Of a stretch of 42,250 bases of DNA, positions 1-8,425 are shown in pieces. Position 1 is the first letter of the stretch, and each line of letters starts with the position of its first letter. Both the position numbers and the translations under genes were made by a program. The stretch is from Veillonella ratti. Lineage in GTDB: Bacteria; Bacillota; Negativicutes; Veillonellales; Veillonellaceae. The notes beneath the pieces were generated by a model. That model was given only the letters and a program-made list of their open reading frames with translations. It ran no database searches and had not been told where the DNA came from. The stretch lies in NCBI RefSeq assembly GCF_003992115.1, contig NZ_RQUX01000021.1, positions 1 to 42,250 on the forward strand. Direction: 5' to 3'.

Positions 1-183
1 GTGATTTTCATTTCTCTGATCCATATCCTAACTATCTCTGGGATTAAATTACCAACTCAAAATGTCCTATAACCCGTAAATTACTCACAGTTAAAAGATG
101 TTGAAACATTAGCCGGTAAACATACCGTTGTAACGGTTGAAGGTGGTACTGCAGCGGGAACAGAAACTTATGCGGGTACTAAC
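1..183 (+). other. 5' junction of the adhesin gene: in-frame coding sequence after a stop codon
   Basis: Frame 1 is open from base 1 to a TAA at 70-72. From 73 the same frame stays open into the adhesin with no further stop. The peptide coded by 73-183 (P-V-N-Y-S-Q-L-K-D-V-E-T-L then an A-G-K-H-T-V-V-T-V stretch) looks like genuine adhesin stalk sequence, but it contains no ATG, GTG or TTG before the TTG at 184. The upstream 72 bases show no adhesin character. I infer a recombination point, a promoterless cassette or an assembly junction near base 70. On the minus strand an ATG at 22-24 opens a frame running off the window edge, too short to call. Confidence 0.5.
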
Positions 184-2856
184 TTGCAGTTAAAAGAAAC
201 TACAACGGATGGTCAGAAATCGTATGACTTGAAATTAGCAGATATTATTTCTATTGGCGCTAAGAATGGTGTTGATGGTAAAGACGGTAAAGACGGCTCT
301 ATCGGTGTAAACGGTAAAGACGGTTCTTCCGTGGTTATTAACGGCAAGGATGGATCTATCGGCTTAACGGGTCCTGCTGGTGCTGACGGCACAGATGGAA
401 AGACGATTACTATCAAAGGCCTTGACGGTAAAGATGGTGTAGATGGAAAATCTGTTGATCGTATCGTAGTTAATGATCAAACAGTAGCGACTATGAATGA
501 CGGCATGAAATACGGTGGCGACTTCGGTACTACATCTGCTGTAAAACTTAATAATCAAGTTAATGTAAAAGGCAATGCAACTAACGAAGCTGACTTAACT
601 GATGGAAATATCGGTGTCGTATCCAGCCAAAAAGGCGACAATGGTCAATTGTTGATTAAGTTGAACAAAGACTTGAACCTCACCGATAAAGGCTCTGTAA
701 CTATGGGTAACACTGTAATTAACAACAGCGGCGTTATCATCGGCAGTGGTACATCTGCTGTAAAACTTACTGATGGCGGTTTAAATAATGGCGGTAAACA
801 GATTACGAATGTGGCCAGTGGCACAACCGGTAAGACGTATGACACCACTAAAGACGGTCAGGCAAGCTGGAATAACGCAGCCAATATCGGCGATTTGAAC
901 ACGGCTATTAATGACATCAAAGGTCAAGCAAACGGCGGCTTCGGTTTAACAGCTGATGACGGCAAGTCTGTAAAACAAGATTTAGGTCAGACGATTACAG
1001 TAACGGGCGATAAAAACATCGAAACGAAAGTGACCGAAGACGGCAAGTTACAAGTTGGCTTGAAAGATAATCTGAATCTTGGTCAGAATGGTTCCATTAC
1101 AGCCGGCAACACAACTATCGATAAAGGTGGCGTTGCTACTGACAAGATTACTGTTAAAGATTCCGGCATTTCCATCGACAAAGATGGCATTAATGCAGGT
1201 AATACGGTGATCAAGGACGTAGGTAGCGGTCTTGGTAACAACTATGACACAACTGTAGAAGGTCAAGAAAACTGGAATAACGGTGCTAACATCGGCGATA
1301 TCCATACTATTGTTGATAATGCAACGGAAGCTTCTAAAGCTAAGTCCGGTAAAAATATTACCGTTGATAAAGATAACAAAGTTAACTTGAACGATAATAT
1401 TACTCTTGGTGATAAGATTGATCCAACTAAGCAAGTTAACATCGATGGTAACGGCGCAACTGTGACAGCCGGCAGCGGGGACAACCAGGTTAAGATGGAT
1501 GGTTCTAAAGGCCAAATTTCCGCAGGCGGTGCAGTTCTTGGTAATCATGAAAACACAGCAGGTGACAAGAATCCGGCAAACGGCAGTTACCTCAACGGCT
1601 TGGACAATACTAAGTGGGATGGCCAAAACATTCAGTCCGGTCGTGCGGCTACGGAAGATCAGTTGAAAGCGGTTAATGATAAGATTACCGGCGCCCGTGT
1701 ATTCGAAGGTGACGATGGTACCGATAATAAAGTGACTGTTGGTCTTGGCGACACCTTAAAACTTAACGGTGGTGCTGATACTTCTAAGTTATCTAGTGGT
1801 AATATCGGCGTCGTAAAAAATGCTAACGGTGATGGCCTCGATATTAAACTTGCCAAGGACTTAACCGGCCTTGATAGTGTAACAACCGGCAATACGACTA
1901 TTAATAATAGTGGCGTTACCATCAAGACTGTAGACAGTGATCGTACGATTACTATCCAGGATAGCAATATCAACATGGGCAACAATGTGGTGAGCGGTGT
2001 TGCTGATGGTGTTGTTGCGCCGGGTTCCACCGATGCGATTAACGGCAGTCAACTTGCACAACGTGACCAGGCTATCAATAACATTGGTGGTGCGGTGAAT
2101 AAATTAGATAACCGCATTAACAAAGTCGGTGCCGGGGCAGCAGCTCTCGCAGCCCTTCATCCGCAGGACTTTGATCCGGATGATAAATGGGATTTCGCAT
2201 TTGGCTACGGCCACTATAATGGCGCGAATGCCGGTGCGCTTGGTGCTTTTTACAAACCAAATGAAGATACGACTTTCTCCATCGGTGGCACTATCGGCGG
2301 TGGTGAAAACATGATTAACGCCGGTGTATCCTTCAAATTAGGTCAAGGCAACAATGTGTCTAATTCCCGTGTTGGTGTGGCTAAAGAAGTGAGAGATCTT
2401 CGTGCCGGTATGGCCAAACTTGAAGAATTAGTTAATAATCAAAATGCTGTAATTAATCGTCAAAGCGAATTGATTAATCAATTGACCGGTCAAAATCCGG
2501 GCAGACTTCAGGAAGAAAACAGCGAACTCTTCCCTGATGTTCCTGATAATCATTGGGCATACGAATACGTGACTAAACTTCATGAACTGGGCATTGTTGA
2601 AGGCTATCCTGACGGAACCTTCGGCGGCGATCGCATGATGACTCGTTATGAATTTGCCACAATCGTGTATCGTGCCATTATGGCAGGTGCGGCTTCTAAT
2701 GCGGCTCTTAAGGGTGACAACACCTTAAGTCGTTTGGCTAAAGAATTCTCGCCGGAACTCAAATATATCCGTATTGACACGGTAAGAAAAGACAAAGATG
2801 GTAATCCAACTATCCAACGTGTCCGTATCGTTCCGGAAAATAAGGATAAATACTAA
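184..2856 (+). CDS. Trimeric autotransporter adhesin with YadA-like anchor and C-terminal SLH domain (5' truncated)
   Basis: Surface adhesin of the type Vc secretion family. Numbering from the TTG at 184: residues about 28-90 are collagen-like G-K-D-G repeats; about 95-640 are stalk modules, with a repeated unit ending in W-N-N-x-A-N-I-G-D (near 235 and 360); about 640-720 contain the YadA-type anchor (neck G-S-T-D-A-I-N-G-S-Q-L, then a four-strand membrane segment from H-P-Q-D-F-D). A coiled coil follows (about 733-770), then one SLH domain (about 781-835, with F-P-D-V-P and T-R-Y-E-F-A) and a 55-residue tail. Signal peptide, head and N-terminal stalk are missing; the frame is open back to 73 but has no conventional start. 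Topologically the C terminus of the barrel faces the periplasm, so the SLH domain could bind the cell wall (inference). Expression in this form is doubtful because no promoter, ribosome site or signal peptide is present. An intrinsic terminator follows at 2913. Confidence 0.88.
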   Translation: MQLKETTTDGQKSYDLKLADIISIGAKNGVDGKDGKDGSIGVNGKDGSSVVINGKDGSIGLTGPAGADGTDGKTITIKGLDGKDGVDGKSVDRIVVNDQTVATMNDGMKYGGDFGTTSAVKLNNQVNVKGNATNEADLTDGNIGVVSSQKGDNGQLLIKLNKDLNLTDKGSVTMGNTVINNSGVIIGSGTSAVKLTDGGLNNGGKQITNVASGTTGKTYDTTKDGQASWNNAANIGDLNTAINDIKGQANGGFGLTADDGKSVKQDLGQTITVTGDKNIETKVTEDGKLQVGLKDNLNLGQNGSITAGNTTIDKGGVATDKITVKDSGISIDKDGINAGNTVIKDVGSGLGNNYDTTVEGQENWNNGANIGDIHTIVDNATEASKAKSGKNITVDKDNKVNLNDNITLGDKIDPTKQVNIDGNGATVTAGSGDNQVKMDGSKGQISAGGAVLGNHENTAGDKNPANGSYLNGLDNTKWDGQNIQSGRAATEDQLKAVNDKITGARVFEGDDGTDNKVTVGLGDTLKLNGGADTSKLSSGNIGVVKNANGDGLDIKLAKDLTGLDSVTTGNTTINNSGVTIKTVDSDRTITIQDSNINMGNNVVSGVADGVVAPGSTDAINGSQLAQRDQAINNIGGAVNKLDNRINKVGAGAAALAALHPQDFDPDDKWDFAFGYGHYNGANAGALGAFYKPNEDTTFSIGGTIGGGENMINAGVSFKLGQGNNVSNSRVGVAKEVRDLRAGMAKLEELVNNQNAVINRQSELINQLTGQNPGRLQEENSELFPDVPDNHWAYEYVTKLHELGIVEGYPDGTFGGDRMMTRYEFATIVYRAIMAGAASNAALKGDNTLSRLAKEFSPELKYIRIDTVRKDKDGNPTIQRVRIVPENKDKY

Positions 2857-2912
2857 GAAGTATTGATGTTTTAATGAATTGTTAAAAGGGTATTGATTAG
2901 TTTTGAAAAATT

Positions 2913-2964
2913 GGGTCGTAACATAATGTAGGTTTTAACTTGCATTGTGTTACGACCCTTTTTT
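2913..2964 (+). terminator. Intrinsic terminator after the adhesin
   Basis: A 16-bp stem pairs gggtcgtaacataatg (2913-2928) with cattgtgttacgaccc (2943-2958), one G-T wobble, followed by six T. It ends the adhesin transcript. Confidence 0.85.
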
Positions 2965-3049
2965 CGTCATATCTTCATTGGCGAATACCCCAAGATGTGG
3001 TAACATAATATAATAATATAGGAATAAATAGAAAGGCCGGCACGGATTT

Positions 3050-3079
3050 TTGACAAGTATTAATCGTGTGGTCTATATG
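3050..3079 (+). promoter_or_regulatory. Candidate promoter of the membrane protein gene
   Basis: TTGACA at 3050-3055 and TATATG at 3074-3079 with 18 bases between. A strong AGGAGG ribosome site (3098-3103) follows, 6 bases before the ATG at 3110. Confidence 0.5.
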
Positions 3080-3109
3080 ATCTAAATAAACTACAGCAGG
3101 AGGAATAAC

Positions 3110-4732
3110 ATGTCTGCATTTATACCATATTTAGTAGTGTTAGGGGTTATCGTCGTATTTTTCGGCGTATGCTATTTAGTATTTCGCGATAGCGATAAAT
3201 CGGAAAAGACAAACGGTGCAGTCGCCGACAATGTAAGCAATCGAGATTATTATGAGCGTAAACGTCGTGACCACGGCGCCGCTTACTATCGTGAGGGTGC
3301 AAAACAGAATAGAGACAATTATAGCACCGGCAGTGCAGTTGGTAGCATTCGTCAAGAGGCAGGCAATGGGCAGCAAGAAACATCCGATAAAGAAATGGCA
3401 ACGACTTTTGTGCCTTTATCCAATCGTCAAATGGAATCCGATTTCCATAATGCGATGACGGAACCGTCGGCATCGCGGTTCGGTTCGGCCCATGATGATT
3501 CAGCGGAAAGCAGTTTAAACCGTGACATAGTGTCTGATTTGGACATTACGAAGCCTATGCTTAAAATTCCGACCGAACCGCCAACAGCCGCTTTAGATGA
3601 CAGCGAATTAACGCGTCGTATTCATCGTGTGACACCGACTGAAGCAACGTCGGAGGAAGTAGCAGATGATGCAACTCGTATCATTCCGATTGTGCGTGAC
3701 CATGCAGGTTCTGATGCGGTTGCTCATGGCACCGGTCGCGGTGCAAGCCATATCGGCTATGGCGAGCCGGACATGTCCGACTTAATTACCCTTGGCACAT
3801 CGCACTTCATGAGTTCTTTCGGTGCCGTTAGCGCAAGCACTAAAGAACAGGTGTTGGATATTACCAAAACGGCTTTCGACCGCTTAGGTATTACGGCCAG
3901 TGGTGAATTAAATGCCTTGTTGGAAAATATCGTGGTGCAGGAAGCCTTGCTTTGTATGCAAAAAGCCTACGCTACAACGCCGACGGTGTGGATGAAGGAA
4001 ACCGCTATTGAGGCCTTTGTTGACGTAGTGCAGCAACCTAAATCCAGTACGCCGTACTTGGTAGCTTTTGACGCTTTGCGCATCTTGCCGCATTTGCAGC
4101 TCGGTCATTTTCAGATTATGGCCTTGGCGTTATTGCTTCAATACTCCCGCAACTCCAATAACTACAGCTTGGAACATCTACAGCATTATGTAGATAAATA
4201 TATCGAGCCGTTCTTGTCCGAATTGCCAAGGGAAGAAGCTATGTATCGTCAATTGGATTATCTTCGTTGCTCCATTCAAGAGCCGGAACGTAATACCTTC
4301 TGGGATATTATGGTTCATTCCTATCCGCTCGTATTCGGTTATGCCGGTTTTGGCAAAGACGAATTGACCCGTGCCTTGCGCGGTAATTATTTGGATGCCC
4401 GTTATGTGGTGAAAAGTGTAAACTCTCCGCTTCTTAAATTAGCGGTTGTTGATGAAGGCTTGGCACCGCGTTACTTCCAGATGGCTCATTTGGATAATCC
4501 GGAAATTCAGCAACACATTTTAGGGTTGGCGATGAGCAAACCGGTTGATTTTAACTCAACCGAACGCAAACAGGTATTGGAATACATTTCACCGGTATTG
4601 CCTAAAGTGGCTGAAATGTATGACTCCATGCCACTTAGCCATTCCAGCTTGACCCTCTTGGGACTCTATTTAGGGCGTGCCCATGTGAAAGTAACCATTG
4701 GTGAAGAGTTCGATTTGTCCCCTTGGTTCTAA
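3110..4732 (+). CDS. Membrane-anchored protein of unknown function
   Basis: The 540-residue protein has one N-terminal transmembrane segment (about residues 5-25) with no cleavage site apparent, so it is probably bound to the inner membrane by its N terminus. Residues about 30-220 are a charged, low-complexity, probably disordered linker. Residues about 225-540 form a helical domain with no motif I can assign. The C terminus follows a pattern L-T-x-x-G-x-x-L-G ... D-L-S-P-W-F. From memory this recalls an uncharacterised family known from Legionella and Veillonella (LPO_1073/Vpar_1526), but I cannot confirm it. The gene is monocistronic: own promoter candidate, AGGAGG site, and a two-way terminator at 4793. 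Start chosen from the ribosome site spacing. Confidence 0.8.
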   Translation: MSAFIPYLVVLGVIVVFFGVCYLVFRDSDKSEKTNGAVADNVSNRDYYERKRRDHGAAYYREGAKQNRDNYSTGSAVGSIRQEAGNGQQETSDKEMATTFVPLSNRQMESDFHNAMTEPSASRFGSAHDDSAESSLNRDIVSDLDITKPMLKIPTEPPTAALDDSELTRRIHRVTPTEATSEEVADDATRIIPIVRDHAGSDAVAHGTGRGASHIGYGEPDMSDLITLGTSHFMSSFGAVSASTKEQVLDITKTAFDRLGITASGELNALLENIVVQEALLCMQKAYATTPTVWMKETAIEAFVDVVQQPKSSTPYLVAFDALRILPHLQLGHFQIMALALLLQYSRNSNNYSLEHLQHYVDKYIEPFLSELPREEAMYRQLDYLRCSIQEPERNTFWDIMVHSYPLVFGYAGFGKDELTRALRGNYLDARYVVKSVNSPLLKLAVVDEGLAPRYFQMAHLDNPEIQQHILGLAMSKPVDFNSTERKQVLEYISPVLPKVAEMYDSMPLSHSSLTLLGLYLGRAHVKVTIGEEFDLSPWF

Positions 4733-4792
4733 AAAATCCATTGTGTATATGTAAATAACAGATTATAGATGTACTATATATGTATATAAATA

Positions 4793-4836
4793 AAGAGTGT
4801 ACCTCCGAGTCGAAACTCGATGGTACACTCTTTTTT
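4793..4836. terminator. Bidirectional terminator between convergent genes
   Basis: Stem agagtgtacc (4794-4803) pairs with ggtacactct (4822-4831), with an inner gag/ctc pairing, followed by a T run. It sits between the plus-strand membrane protein gene and the minus-strand regulator, whose stop codon (4835-4837) overlaps the T run. Confidence 0.8.
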
Positions 4837-5551
4837 AAAAGCTATACTCGTTAATCGCATTTAAATCCAATAGCTTAACTTTTTTACCTTCAAACTCGAT
4901 TATCTTTTCATCCTGCAAGCGTCCCAGTTCGCGACTCAAAGATGTACGAGATACATTGAGCACATCTGCCATTTCTTGGCGATTGTGGGGCAGGCGAATG
5001 GGGTTTTGTTTTTGGTAAGTATATAAATCGTCAAAGTAGGCGAAAATTCGTTCACGCATCCCTTTTAAGGATAAATAGTGAACCTTACGGGTGAGGGCCA
5101 AGGCTTTTTCAGACATGTCATGCAACAGATTGGTCAGAATTTGCACCTGGCAGGCATCGCAATTGTTGAACGATGTGGTGAAGGCCGATTTTGGCAAAAA
5201 CAAAACCGTACTGTCCAAGGTGGTTTGGATGGTGGCCGGCCAATTGGGCATGTCCGTAAAGAGGATGGCCTCGCCGAACATGGCGGACGGTGTGAGATCG
5301 GTCATAATCGTTCGCTGGCCTAAGACGTTTTCACGGGTCAGGTGAGCATGACCTTTGAGTAAAATGCCAATCCCTTCCATGGGTTCGCCGGCAATGGCGA
5401 TAAAACTATTTTTTTTATAATTGGATATAGATAAGTTCGGTGAACTTAAGAAGCGACGTAACTGTTCTTCCGAAAGGTCGCGAAATAAGGGACTGCTGCT
5501 GAGCACAGCCAGATATTCCGTTACAAGTTCAGTAGATAATCCGATATGCAT
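4835..5551 (-). CDS. Crp/Fnr-family transcriptional regulator (probable regulator of hcp)
   Basis: The 238-residue protein has an N-terminal cyclic-nucleotide-binding-like sensor fold (about residues 15-130, with G-E-P-M-E-G-I-G-I-L-L-K-G and F-G-E-A-I-L), a dimerisation helix, and a C-terminal winged helix-turn-helix (about 165-225). The recognition segment is N-V-S-R-T-S-L-S-R-E-L. The N-terminal cysteine cluster of true FNR is absent; a single C-D-A-C pair lies near residue 130. It is divergent from hcp with a shared 212-base intergenic region. This arrangement is typical of HcpR-type regulators, which sense nitrosative stress and activate hcp; that assignment rests on context, not on a sensor residue I can see. 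A purine-rich site (AGGAGGC read on this strand) lies close before the ATG. Confidence 0.85.
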   Translation of the reverse strand: MHIGLSTELVTEYLAVLSSSPLFRDLSEEQLRRFLSSPNLSISNYKKNSFIAIAGEPMEGIGILLKGHAHLTRENVLGQRTIMTDLTPSAMFGEAILFTDMPNWPATIQTTLDSTVLFLPKSAFTTSFNNCDACQVQILTNLLHDMSEKALALTRKVHYLSLKGMRERIFAYFDDLYTYQKQNPIRLPHNRQEMADVLNVSRTSLSRELGRLQDEKIIEFEGKKVKLLDLNAINEYSF

Positions 5552-5612
5552 AGGAGCCTCCTTAATATAAAATTTTTGTAAATGTTGCCATAGCTACAGT
5601 TTTTTACCTATA

Positions 5613-5641
5613 AGTATACTATACTTTAAATGTAGTCACAA
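5613..5641 (-). promoter_or_regulatory. Promoter of the Crp/Fnr regulator gene
   Basis: On the minus strand, TTGTGA (5636-5641) and TATACT (5613-5618) are separated by exactly 17 bases. The -35 box contains TGTGA, a typical Crp-family half site, so autoregulation is possible (inference). Confidence 0.55.
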
Positions 5642-5651
5642 AGTAAACAAC

Positions 5652-5699
5652 TTGCGATAAGTGACAATTTGATTTTGTAATAAGCAAGTATTTTATATT
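5652..5699 (+). promoter_or_regulatory. Candidate hcp operator and promoter
   Basis: An imperfect palindrome TTGCGATAAGTGACAA at 5652-5667 lies directly before a weak -35 (TTGATT, 5669-5674) and -10 (TATATT, 5694-5699; 19-base spacer). The weak promoter with an adjacent palindrome would suit a Crp/Fnr-type activator. Only some palindrome positions match, so this is tentative. Confidence 0.3.
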
Positions 5700-5704
5700 T
5701 TTTG

Positions 5705-5749
5705 CTTTCTTACGAGTGATAAGAAAGTACCGTATCGGGAGAGTCCCGA
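5705..5749 (+). other. Two hairpins in the hcp 5' untranslated region
   Basis: Stem 1 pairs CTTTCTTA (5705-5712) with TAAGAAAG (5720-5727). Stem 2 pairs TCGGGA (5735-5740) with TCCCGA (5744-5749) around a 3-base loop and touches the GAAGGAGG ribosome site of hcp. They may be mRNA structure affecting translation or a protein site; no T run follows, so they are not terminators. Confidence 0.45.
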
Positions 5750-5763
5750 AGAAGGAGGCTATT

Positions 5764-7335
5764 ATGAGTATGTTTTGTTTCCAATGTGAACAGTCTGCAA
5801 ATCCTGGTGGTTGTACAGTACAAGGCGTATGTGGTAAAACAGCGCCGGTAGCTAACAAACAGGATGAGTTGACGTCCGCCTTAATCGGTTTGGCGCGTGC
5901 TTGTGATGCAAAAGGCGCTTCCGCTAAGGAATATCAATTGTTAAAACAGGGCTTGTTCATGTGCGTAACAAACGTTAACTTCGACGAAGAACGCGTTCAG
6001 GAATTCATCAACCGTGTAGAAGCAGCTCGTCAGGCTATTGACGCTACGGCTCAAGACTTTGATTGGGAAGCTCTTTGGGTAGGCGAAGAAGATATCATCT
6101 CCTTGCGTTCTACTTTATTGCTCGGCATGCGCGGTATGGCAGCTTACGCTTGGCATGCATCCGTACTCGGCTATGATGATGCTGAAGTAGATGCTTGGTT
6201 CGTAAAAGGCCTCGTTGAATTTGCTAAAGATCACAGTGCTGATGAATGGCTCGCTTTGTTGATGGAATTCGGTCACATCAATCTCAAATGCATGGCCTTG
6301 CTTGATTCCGCTAACACAGAAAGCTATGGCACACCGGTTCCGACTAAAGTGTCCTTGACTGTAGAACCTGGTCCATTCATCGTAGTAACCGGTCATGATT
6401 TACATGATCTCAAAATGTTATTGGAACAATCCGAAGGTAAAGGCGTTAACATCTATACTCATGGTGAAATGCTTCCTTGCCACGCCTATCCTGAACTTAA
6501 AAAATATGCTCACTTAAAAGGTAACTTCGGTACTGCTTGGCAGAACCAGCAGAACGAATTCGACGGCGTTCCGGCAGCCTTCTTATTCACTACTAACTGC
6601 TTAATGGTTCCTCGTGAATCTTATGAAGACAACATTTTCACAACCGATATGGTAGGCTTCCCTGGTTTGAAACATGTGGAAACTAACGAAGACGGTACAA
6701 AAGATTTCTCCGCAGTGATTGAAAAAGCGCTTGAACTCGGCGGTTACAGCGAAGCTCAAGAATTCACCGGTATCAACGGTGGTCACGAAGTAACTACCGG
6801 TTTCGGTCATGGCACCGTACTCAGCATTGCCGACAAAGTAATCGATGCTGTTAAAGCCGGCGCTATTAAACATTTCTTCTTGGTTGGCGGTTGCGACGGT
6901 GCTAAAGTAGGCCGTAACTACTATACTGAATTCGTAAAACAGACTCCGAAAGACACTGTTGTATTGACTTTGGCTTGCGGTAAATATCGCTTCAACGACC
7001 TTGAAATTGGTGAAATCGGTGGTATCCCTCGTATGCTCGACATGGGTCAGTGTAACGACGCTTACTCCGCTATTCAGGTAGCCGTAGCGCTTGCCGGCGC
7101 GTTTGAATGCGACGTAAACGACTTGCCGTTGACTTTAGTATTGTCTTGGTACGAACAAAAAGCGGTATGTATCTTGTTAACCTTGTTAGCATTAGGTATC
7201 CGCAACATCTACATCGGACCTACTTTGCCAAAATTCTTATCCAGCAACGTATTGGGTATCTTGGTAGAAAAATTCCAGTTACACCCAATCACGACTCCGG
7301 AAGCTGATATGAAAGCTATCCTTGGCAATAACTAA
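5764..7335 (+). CDS. hcp: Hydroxylamine reductase / hybrid-cluster protein
   Basis: A 523-residue Hcp. The N-terminal cysteines C5-x2-C8-x8-C17-x5-C23 bind the [4Fe-4S] cluster in the spacing of strict anaerobes (class I). Probable hybrid-cluster ligands include the conserved G-G-H-E segment (H near 342), C279, C377 (G-G-C-D-G), C405 (A-C-G-K) and C430 (G-Q-C-N-D). The family reduces hydroxylamine in vitro and acts as an NO reductase in nitrosative stress; it is cytoplasmic. I chose the ATG at 5764 over an upstream in-frame start at 5716 because GAAGGAGG sits just before 5764 and the known N terminus begins there. It is divergent from a Crp/Fnr regulator, its probable controller. No Hcr reductase gene is adjacent. 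Confidence 0.96.
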   Translation: MSMFCFQCEQSANPGGCTVQGVCGKTAPVANKQDELTSALIGLARACDAKGASAKEYQLLKQGLFMCVTNVNFDEERVQEFINRVEAARQAIDATAQDFDWEALWVGEEDIISLRSTLLLGMRGMAAYAWHASVLGYDDAEVDAWFVKGLVEFAKDHSADEWLALLMEFGHINLKCMALLDSANTESYGTPVPTKVSLTVEPGPFIVVTGHDLHDLKMLLEQSEGKGVNIYTHGEMLPCHAYPELKKYAHLKGNFGTAWQNQQNEFDGVPAAFLFTTNCLMVPRESYEDNIFTTDMVGFPGLKHVETNEDGTKDFSAVIEKALELGGYSEAQEFTGINGGHEVTTGFGHGTVLSIADKVIDAVKAGAIKHFFLVGGCDGAKVGRNYYTEFVKQTPKDTVVLTLACGKYRFNDLEIGEIGGIPRMLDMGQCNDAYSAIQVAVALAGAFECDVNDLPLTLVLSWYEQKAVCILLTLLALGIRNIYIGPTLPKFLSSNVLGILVEKFQLHPITTPEADMKAILGNN

Positions 7336-7352
7336 TATATAGGTTATATTTG

Positions 7353-7380
7353 TCTGATAAATAGTGTTTGAGATATCAGA
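7353..7380. other. Inverted repeat downstream of hcp
   Basis: TCTGATA (7353-7359) and TATCAGA (7374-7380) form a perfect 7-bp stem with a 14-base loop. No T run follows. Function unknown. The surrounding 7336-7457 holds no gene I can see. Confidence 0.4.
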
Positions 7381-7457
7381 ATAACTGTGTGACCTCGCAG
7401 TGTTGTCCATCTGGCAATTACTTCTGTTTCTCAGTAACTATCAATTAAAATTTCTCA

Positions 7458-7487
7458 TAGCTCCCTCTATAGAGGGAGCTATTTTTT
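7458..7487 (+). terminator. Intrinsic terminator of hcp
   Basis: A perfect palindrome: tagctccctc (7458-7467) pairs with gagggagcta (7472-7481) around TATA, followed by six T. Confidence 0.85.
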
Positions 7488-7644
7488 ATATTTTTCTATG
7501 CAGTGGGTACTTTTTTGAATAATTCGTTCACCTGCTGTGTACCTTGCAAACCGCGTAGCAATAGGCTTTATGAGCAAATGAGAATCTTAAAAGAAGTAAT
7601 ATGCATAAAAAGTATGGCCGTGTCTATTCTATGGAAACAAACTA

Positions 7645-7687
7645 TGGTATAATACAAATTAAGGAAATTCAAGGGTTTACCCTGAAT
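7645..7687 (+). promoter_or_regulatory. sdaAB promoter (extended -10) and leader hairpin
   Basis: TGGTATAAT at 7645-7653 is an extended -10 element; no good -35 is visible. A short hairpin (attcaaggg/ccctgaat with one bulged A, about 7667-7687) lies in the leader. The rest of 7488-7744 shows no gene. GGGAGGA precedes the sdaAB start. Confidence 0.5.
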
Positions 7688-7744
7688 TAGTTTGTGAGAA
7701 ATGCACAGTGTAGGTGTGATAATGTTTTCTTAGGGAGGACATAA

Positions 7745-8425
7745 ATGAGTAGTATCTTTGAGATTATCGGACCGGTTATGATTGGTCCATCCAGCTCTCA
7801 TACTGCCGGAGCTGCCCGTTTAGGTAAAATGGCTCGCTCTATTTTCAAAGAGCCCATTGAACGCGTTGATTTAACCTTATATGGTTCTTTTGCCAAAACC
7901 TATAAAGGTCATGGTACGGACCGTGCCTTGGTAGGTGGTCTTTTGGGATTTGATGCGGAAGACGAACGTATTCGTGACGCATTTAAAGACGCCGCTGAAG
8001 CTAATTTGCAGTATCAGTTCATTGAATCGTCTGAAGAAGGCGGTCATCCGAACGAAGTTAAATTCGACCTTTACAGCAAAGACGGTCATCATATGAGCAT
8101 TGTAGGCCGCTCCCTTGGCGGTGGTCGTATTTTGGTGACAAATGTAAACAATTTGGAAGTGGAGATTTCCGGTGAAGACTTTACTATTTTGACATTCCAT
8201 CATGATTGTCCGGGGGTTATTGCTTGGGTAACGAGCCGCCTTGGTCAAGCAAGTGTTAATATTTCGACGATGAAAGTGTTCCGCAAACGTAAGCATTGTG
8301 AAGCTGTTATGTTGATCAATACGGATGAGCCGGTTGATACACAAGTTATGGCGGATATTCAGAATCATAAAAGTATTTCCTCCGTTATGTATTTTGAACC
8401 TTTGGAAAAGGCGGTAGCAGAATGA
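7745..8425 (+). CDS. sdaAB: L-serine dehydratase, iron-sulfur-dependent, beta subunit
   Basis: With the alpha subunit this converts L-serine to pyruvate and ammonia. The 226-residue protein starts with the beta domain, marked by I-G-P-S-S-S-H-T-A-G-A near residues 12-22, and ends with an ACT domain (about 148-220, beginning F-T-I-L-T-F-H-H-D-C-P-G-V). The domain order matches the two-subunit type of Firmicutes. The stop overlaps the start of sdaAA by four bases (ATGA at 8422), so the two are translationally coupled. A ribosome site GGGAGGA precedes the ATG. Confidence 0.96.
   Translation: MSSIFEIIGPVMIGPSSSHTAGAARLGKMARSIFKEPIERVDLTLYGSFAKTYKGHGTDRALVGGLLGFDAEDERIRDAFKDAAEANLQYQFIESSEEGGHPNEVKFDLYSKDGHHMSIVGRSLGGGRILVTNVNNLEVEISGEDFTILTFHHDCPGVIAWVTSRLGQASVNISTMKVFRKRKHCEAVMLINTDEPVDTQVMADIQNHKSISSVMYFEPLEKAVAE

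Noticed and set aside
184-480. Repeats that could suggest a CRISPR or DNA satellite
   Set aside because: They are in-frame G-K-D-G codons of the collagen-like segment, with no regular spacer.
1048-1626. 192-codon open frame antisense to the adhesin
   Set aside because: Shadow of the repetitive adhesin stalk; no start signal.
5716-5763. Longer N terminus of Hcp from the ATG at 5716
   Set aside because: It would translate through the two leader hairpins and the ribosome site and is unlike any Hcp N terminus.
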